A stretch of 64,000 bases of DNA from Cichorium intybus (taxonomy: Eukaryota; Streptophyta; Magnoliopsida; Asterales; Asteraceae): contig CM042012.1 in NCBI GenBank assembly GCA_023525715.1, positions 45,795,441 to 45,859,440 of the forward strand, written 5' to 3'. The notes beneath the pieces are model-generated. The model made no database searches. It saw only the letters and a list, made by a program, of their open reading frames with translations, and was not told the origin of the DNA. Of the stretch, positions 57,481 to 64,000 are shown piece after piece (the first letter of the stretch is position 1; every line of letters begins with the position of its first letter). A program made the translations under genes and the position numbers.

Positions 57481-57622
57481 AAGGTGCAAAATGGTCAAAT
57501 AACATTAAGAATTAGTTTTCTCACTCTGAGAATTTCTCAAGTCATCTTTATGAGCATTTCACGGTTTGAACCATGAAAATTGTCAATTTTAGTGTTATTT
57601 GATCATTTTCCCAAGTCATATG

Positions 57623-59330
57623 TGTTAGGTTTTCTGCAAATCTATGAACTAAAACCCTAAGTTCACATGCAACCTATAAAGGATCTATGTTTTCTATCTT
57701 TGAACATACAAATAATTCCTAAAAGGCCAACAGAAAAATTGCTAAAGAATTAAATAAAAAAAACTAACCTTTAGGATTTCTTGGAAGCTAAGCAACAAAA
57801 TTATCTTGCCTCAAATGAAGTCACATCCAGCAACTAGGGTTTCAAAAATTCCAGAGAGAAAGAGAGTATATGGCGCAGACAACTAAGGACCAGGGGTCCC
57901 TATTTATAGGCTACAAGTGATAACCAGATAACCCTTAGAGATAAACATCATTTGAGTTCAAACTGAGATAAACCCTATCTCAAGGCTGTTTGCCGGATTA
58001 CTGATACACGTGCTGTGCCCCATGCACACGTGCGTCGCGCGTGTCCAATTCAAATTTTGAACATTCACAAGTTTAGCCCCTGTACTCTTAATTAATCTAA
58101 TTAATCTCACAAAATTAATCCAATTAATTCATGATTAATTATTAATTAAACAATATTGTTTCTAATTAACATATTATCCCCATAATATATTAATAAACTA
58201 TTTCTATTGATTTATTAATCATATAATAAATCAATCCTTCTCCCTCCTGGCATTTCTGCTAAACCACTAGTTATGAGGGCAATCCAAATGGACTTTGCTA
58301 CTATCAATTAGGTAAATACAAATTATCAGTCATCGTCTCAACATTGCTCGTGATATAATCCATGAAGCAATCTATTGAGCGTGGGTTTATCCAATACTCA
58401 AATCTCTATTTCTAAGTACTCATGAACGTTGTGGTAATCATATTACTATGTCTAACTCCTTAGACAATCTACAAACAAATTCATGACAGTCTCCGTTCAT
58501 ACTTACTCTCTAAAAGTATGAGCGACTGTGGACATTTGAATAATCAAATTACTCAGGAAGTAAACATGCAAAATGAAACACAATGATAAATAATTGACAA
58601 ATTGTAGTAAACAATACTCATTCATAAATCTCTATTATTAAATCACCAAAGTCAATTACATTTACATTGTTACTTGTTTCAAATCCTATCTAATTACAAA
58701 AACTAATATCATCTCTTACTCCTGTGCTCCTAGCATGCTGATTGTGCTTGATCCTACTCAGAGCCTTTGTCAAGGGATCTGCAGGATTATCTTCAGATGA
58801 TACCCTCTTTACAAGGAGGTGACCTTCTTCTACTCTATGTCTAATATAGTGGTACTTTATCGTTATGTCTGGACTTTCTATGGTCTCTCGGTTCCTTTGT
58901 CAAAGCAACCGCACCATCATTATCGTAGAATAGTTCCATGGGCTCCTGAATACTCGAGACTATTCCAAGGTCACCAATAAAGTTCTTCGGCCAAGCCGCT
59001 TCCTTTGACGCTTCACTTGCTGCTATGTACTATGATTCGCACGTAGAATTAACCACCGTCTCTTGCTTGGAACATTTCCAAGTAACCGCTCCTCCATTCA
59101 AATGGAATACCCAGCCCGACTGAGACCGACCGTTATCTCTATCTGTCTGAAAGCTGGCATCTGTATACCCGTTAACTCTCAATGTATCACTGCCACCAAG
59201 GACTAACACCATGTTCTTTGTCCTTCGTAGATACTTGAGTATATTCTTGACAGCTATCTAATGCGCCCTTCCAGGGTTTCCATGGTACCGACTGACCATG
59301 CTCGAAGCAAAGGCCACGTCAGGGCGAGTA
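57623..59330 (-). mobile_element. Copia-IV copy in the right unit
   Basis: Begins with the same LTR (57623 to about 58333, 3' part lost by deletion). It continues into the 3' non-coding region (58334-58690), the RNase H end and RNase H (58691-59330; LRVNGYTDASFQTDRDNGRSQSG). It is uninterrupted at the site where copia-V sits in the left unit. At 59330 it is cut by copia-5. Confidence 0.85.
58690..59330 (-). pseudogene. Copia-IV RNase H/RT fragment, right unit
   Basis: Minus-strand remnants of the RNase H domain and the RT-RNase H connection, with several stops, including one in the NSTCES region (59030-59038). Ends inside the TACTC|GCCCTGAC coding site that copia-5 entered. Confidence 0.8.
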
Positions 59331-60097
59331 TGAAGGGTTTCTATGCAATCAATGAACACAAAATATTCCTAAGGTTCACATACAACCCTAATAAGTTCTA
59401 TGTTTTCTTCTATGAAGATTAGAACTAAAAACCTAAAGGATACAATTCAATTCTAAAGAAAAATTAGGAAAACCAACCTTTGATCTTATGATCCTTCAAG
59501 CAAGCAGCAAAAGAATCCTGCCTCAAATGCAAGTCACACCCAAGTGATGGAAGAATCAGTCCAGCAGAGTAATTCCAGAGAGAGGGAGGTGTAGGATTTA
59601 GGGCACCCAGGGGGTTCCTTATATAGCCTCCTAGGGTTACACCTAAAACCCTAGAAAGCCTCCAAGTGGACAAGGCTTTTGGACACTTGGACCAGACTCC
59701 CCAAAACCCTAATAGGGTTTCGCCAAAACCCTGGAGGCTCCTCCAGGGTGGCGCCAACTTTGCCCCAGGTTTTTACCTTGCCAGTTATTCAACTATTGAA
59801 TAAATGCCAAACCAGTCCCTGCACCTTTTAATTAATTAATTTAATCACTGAATTAAATCCAATTAATTCTAGATTAAATCTTAATTAATTATTATAGTTT
59901 CTAATTAATATATTAACACTTAAATATATTAATAAACCATATATATATTTCCTATTGATTTATTATACAATAAATCAACAATTCTCTCTACTGAAATATA
60001 TATCTATCCTCCATCTATGAGGGCAACCCAAATGGACTTTGCTTTTATTCATAAGATAAATAAATTATAAGTCATGGCTTAGACACCTAATCCAATA
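59331..60097 (-). repeat. 3' LTR of copia-5
   Basis: 767 bp, TGAAGGGTTTCTATG to CACCTAATCCAATA on the plus strand. The terminal ACA is ATA. TATA box complement is at about 59620. Confidence 0.9.
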
Positions 60098-60906
60098 GTC
60101 TCTCACTTGGATAAGTCTATGACTTTAATTGTCTGAACTCTGACCCAGTCAGTTCTGTCCAAAGATAAGTGATCTGATGATCCTCCGTCCAACAGGATAT
60201 TTTCAGACTCAAGACATGGACTAACATCAATCTTGGTCTGACACTCTGTTTCTCGATTTCTGATTTGCATATGACTTTAGAGACTACTAATTGAACACAT
60301 CAATTTAGTCCTGGTTGGCCAACACTTTCAGTCAACTTCAAAATCATCGAGAGGCCTACAGATATCTGTTTCCCATCGGGTCAGGGGACGGATAAGTTTC
60401 GACTTATATGTCCATATCTTTTGCGGGTCCAAATACATACAACAATGTGTTTTATAACACCGAGTTACTGGCGCATTTTCGCATTGTCAATAAGCACTTG
60501 TATCGCAAATAACAGACCATATCTCTCCACTTAAAGATCACCTGATATTATCGTCTTAACATTGCTCGTGATATAATCCATGAAGCAATCTGTTAAGCGC
60601 GGGTTTATCCAATACTCAAATCTCTATTTTCTAAGTACTCATGAACGTTGCAGCAGTCTTACTGCAATGTCTAACTCTTTAGACAGTCTGCAACCAATTC
60701 ATGACAGTCTTAGTTCATACTTACTTCCTAATAGTATGATCGACTGTGGAGTTTTAAATAATCTAATTATTAAGGAAGTTAAACATGCAAATATAGAAAC
60801 ACAGAAATAAACAATTGACAAAGGCAGTAACAATACTCATTTATAAATCTCAATTATAAAATCACCGAGTCAATTCCATTTATACTGTTACAAGTTTCCA
60901 ATCTAT

Positions 60907-63900
60907 CTAATTGCTAAAACTAATATCATCCTTCAATCCAATGCTCCGAGCATGCTGATTGTGCTTGATCCTGTTCAGAGCCTTAGTCAAAGGATCTGCA
61001 GGATTGTCTTCTGATGATACTCGATTAACCAGTAAGTGCCCTTCTTCTACTTGATGTCGAATGTAGTGGTACTTTCTTTTGATATGCCTGGACTTTCCAT
61101 GGTCTCGCGGTTCCTTTGTCAAGGCGACCGCTCCTTCATTATCGCAGAAACGTTCCACCGGCTCCTGAATGCTCGGGACAACTCCAAGGTCCCGATGAAG
61201 TTCTTCAGCCAAGCCGCTTCCTTAGACGCTTCACTTGCTGCGATATACTCTGATTCGCACGTTGAATCAGCCACCGTTTCCTGCTTGGAACTTTTCCAAG
61301 TAACCGCTCCACCGTTCAAAAGAAATACCCAGCCCGACTGGGACCGTCCACTGTCCCTATCTGTCTGGAAGCTGGCATCTGTATATCCACTCACTTTTAA
61401 CTCATCACTGCCACCAAGGACTAATACCATATTCTTTGTCCTTCGCAGATACTTGAGTATGTTCTTGACTGCAATCCAATGTGCTTTTCCAGGATTACCC
61501 TGGAACCTACTAACCATGCTCAGTGCATAGGATACGTCGGGACGAGTACATGTCATAGCATACATGATCGACCCTACTGCCGAAGCATAAGGCACCCGAC
61601 TCATTTCGGCTATTTCCTCATCGGTACTCGGACTTTGAGTCTTACTCAATTTAGTATTACTTTGGATTGGTAACTCTCCCTTTTTGGAATTTTCCATGCT
61701 AAATCTCTTTAACACCTTTTCCAAATATATACACTGGCTTAAACCTATCAATTTTCTCTTTCTATCTCTAAGTATTCTTATCCCGAGAATATAAGCCGCT
61801 TCCCCTAGGTCTTTCATGGCGAAACACTTCCCGAGCCAAGCCTTAACATTTTGCAAGGTCGGAATGTCGTTTCCCATGAGCAGTATGTCATCAACATACA
61901 ACACCAGGAAAGTGACCATACTCCTACTAGCCTTGACATATACACAGGACTCATCTTCACTCCTAGAGAAACCAAACTCTTTGACTTTCTCCTGGAAGCA
62001 AAGATTCCAGCTGCGAGATGCTTGCTTCAACCGGTAGATTGATCTTTCAAGCTTACATACTTTATCAGGGTGCTTTGTGTCTACAAAACCTTCTGGCTGA
62101 CTCATGTAAACATCTTCAGTCAGTTTCCCGTTAAGGAAAGCGGTTTTGACATCCATCTGCCAGATTTCATAATCATGAAATGCAGCTATGGCAAGCATTA
62201 TCCTGATTGACTTAATCTTCGCTACTAGTGAGAAGGTTTCATCATAGTCAACCCCCGGGGTTTGAGTGAATCCCTTCGCAACCAGCCGAGTTTTATAAGT
62301 ATGCACTTTTCCATCCATGTCGGTCTTCTTTTTGAAGATCCACTTGCATCCGACTATTTTTCGACCCGGTACATTGTCAACCAAGTTCCAAACTTGATTG
62401 TCATACATGGACTTTATCTCGCTGTCCATTGCCTCTTTCCATTTTGTAGACTCGGGGCCTGCCACTGCTTCACCGTAGTTAGCTGGCTCATCCAAATTAG
62501 TCAATGTACGATCACTGACTAACGTGTCTCCGTCCGAGTAATATGGAAACCATAGAACTCGGGCGGCATGCTAACTCTACCTGAACGCCTAAGGGGCAAC
62601 GAAATGTCGGTGGGTCCAACAGTAACCTCTTCCTCATGTTGGTTGCTAGTTTCTTCCAAGGTTGTTTCATCGGGCGTCTCCTGAATTTCTTCGAGATCGA
62701 TCGTACTCCCACTGTCCTCTTTGGATATGAGTTCTCTCTCTCGAAAGAACCCCCGTCTTGCTACAAAGACCACGTCCTCGCTCGGTCTGTAGAACAAGTA
62801 TCCAAAAGACTGTTTCGGGTATCCGATGAAGTAACACCTCTCACTTTTTCTGCAAGCTTGTCTGAAGTATCTCGTCTCACGAATGCTTCACAGCCCCAGA
62901 CTTTGATGTGTGTCAACGAGGGAACTTTCCCTGTCCACATCTCATGCGGTGTTTTCGCAACCTTCTTGGTTGGGACAAGATTTAGGATATGGGCGGCAGT
63001 ATCTAACGCATACCCCCAGAAATGGATTGGAAGTGAGGCTCGACTCATCATGGAACGAACCATGTCCAACAAGGTTCGGTTTCGCCTCTCAGCAACACCA
63101 TTCAGCTGAGTTGTTATTAGAGGCGTCAACTGTGAAACAATTCCACATTCCTTGAGGTAATCGAGAAACTCGATACTAAGATACTCACCGCCTCTGTCGG
63201 ATCTAAGCATCTTTATCTTTCTGTCCAATTGATTTTCTGCTTCATTCTTAAACTCTTTGAACTTTTCAAAGGTATCCGACTTATTCTTGATTAAGTAGAT
63301 ATACCCATATCTACTAAAATCGTCGGTAAAGGTCACATAGAACCGCGTGCCATCTTTAGTGGTTGTTCTGAAGGGACCACACACATCTGTGTGTATGATA
63401 TCCAACAGACCTTCACCTATTTCAAAGGAACCTTTGAATGGTGATTTTGTCATCTTGCCAAGTAAGCAAGATTCGCATACGTCATCCGACCCGAGGTCGA
63501 ATGATTCCAACACTCCATCCTTTTGGAGTTGGGCGAAGCGTTTCTTGTTTATATGGCCAAGGCGACAATGCCACAGACATGCCTTTTCTATACCGCTTGA
63601 AGCATCAATAGCTAAAACATTTTTACCATAATTATCAACACACATAATAGATTCATACACTCTATCACAAGGCATAGCATTAAATATGAAAACATTATTT
63701 TTGAAAACTGAAATTGAACCATTCAATTTATTAAACTCATAATAAAATCCTTGTTTAAATAATGCATGAAATAAAATTATGTTCTTTGCCATATCAGGCG
63801 CATAGCAACAATTATGTAAATCTAATCTAACTCCACTACTCAGCATCAGTCCATAAACTCCGATCTTGGTAACAGGTGACGTTCGCCTATTCCCCATGAC

Positions 63901-64000
63901 CAGGTTCAGTCTGCCATGCTCTAGCTCCCTACTTTCCTCTAGGCCCTGCAAATCAGAACAGATACGAAAACCACATCCTGTATCAAGGACCCATGAACGG
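60907..64000 (-). pseudogene. Copia-5 pol, few lesions
   Basis: From 64000 down: protease with an intact LDTGCG (about 63975), pre-integrase zinc region (HCRLGHINKKR), integrase (63430-62800: HTDVCGPFR, FTDDFSRYGYIYLI, RNRTLLDMV), linker, RT (62504-61600: CKWIFKKKTDMDGK, MDVKTAFLNG, LYVDDILLMGN) and RNase H to TAG 60907-60909. Breaks visible: a frameshift near 62850 in the integrase C-terminal region, another near 62540, and a third near 61195 in RNase H. It is less damaged than copia-3, and the protease Asp is kept. Confidence 0.9.

Larger units (their letters stand above)
59331..64000 (-). mobile_element. Copia-5, cut by window end
   Basis: Minus-strand relative of copia-3. 3' LTR is 59331-60097 and the left flank is GAGTA (59326-59330). 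The 3' non-coding region is 60110-60900 and pol begins at 60907. The other LTR and its TSD lie beyond 64000. Inserted into the RT/RNase H coding remnant of copia-IV. Confidence 0.92.

Overview
This is a nuclear genomic segment from a plant, most likely a eudicot. The evidence is AT-rich spacers, small intron-containing genes for secreted cysteine-rich peptides, tRNA-iMet-primed Ty1/copia and Ty3/gypsy LTR retrotransposons (including an Athila-type and a chromodomain-type gypsy), and a PIF/Harbinger DNA transposon with 3-bp TAA target duplications. I see no rRNA, tRNA or CRISPR array, and no prokaryotic signal. The species cannot be named from the sequence.

The only non-transposon genes I can support are four members of a defensin-like (DEFL/LCR, 8-cysteine) family. 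They form two tandem pairs: A1 (636-1119) with B1 (3560-4075), and A2 (52239-52729) with B2 (55221-55727). The two pairs are the ends of one direct segmental duplication: about 270-5218 plus 28668 onward matches about 51877-59330. In the left unit A1 has a premature stop and B1 has lost its 5' splice site. In the right unit A2 and B2 both look intact, giving secreted peptides of 66 and 73 aa.

The left unit has been stretched from a few kb to about 50 kb by nested LTR retrotransposons. (i) Copia-1 (5219-28667, minus strand, TSD GAGGT) contains an Athila-like gypsy (8779-28358, minus). That gypsy in turn contains a copia solo LTR (13807-14558, TSD ATAAT) and a full-length copia-3 (15694-23358, plus, TSD GATAT). 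(ii) A truncated copia-IV (30818 to about 50250, minus) contains a gag-only non-autonomous copia-V (32751-48743, minus, TSD TAAAG). Copia-V contains a young chromodomain gypsy, element VI (36854-45426, minus, TSD CTGTC). The right unit keeps the empty sites for copia-1 and copia-V. It carries its own partial copia-IV (57623-59330), into which copia-5 (59331 to beyond the window end, minus) has inserted.

LTR-LTR divergence counted by eye falls with nesting depth: copia-1 about 3%, Athila about 2.5%, copia-3 about 2%; copia-V about 3%, gypsy VI about 1%. This independently supports the nesting order. A PIF/Harbinger element inserted between the TATA box and the ATG of the A gene before the segmental duplication. 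The left copy (1-578) keeps a decayed coding end, and the right copy (51540-52181) is an internally deleted 642-bp derivative at the same site.
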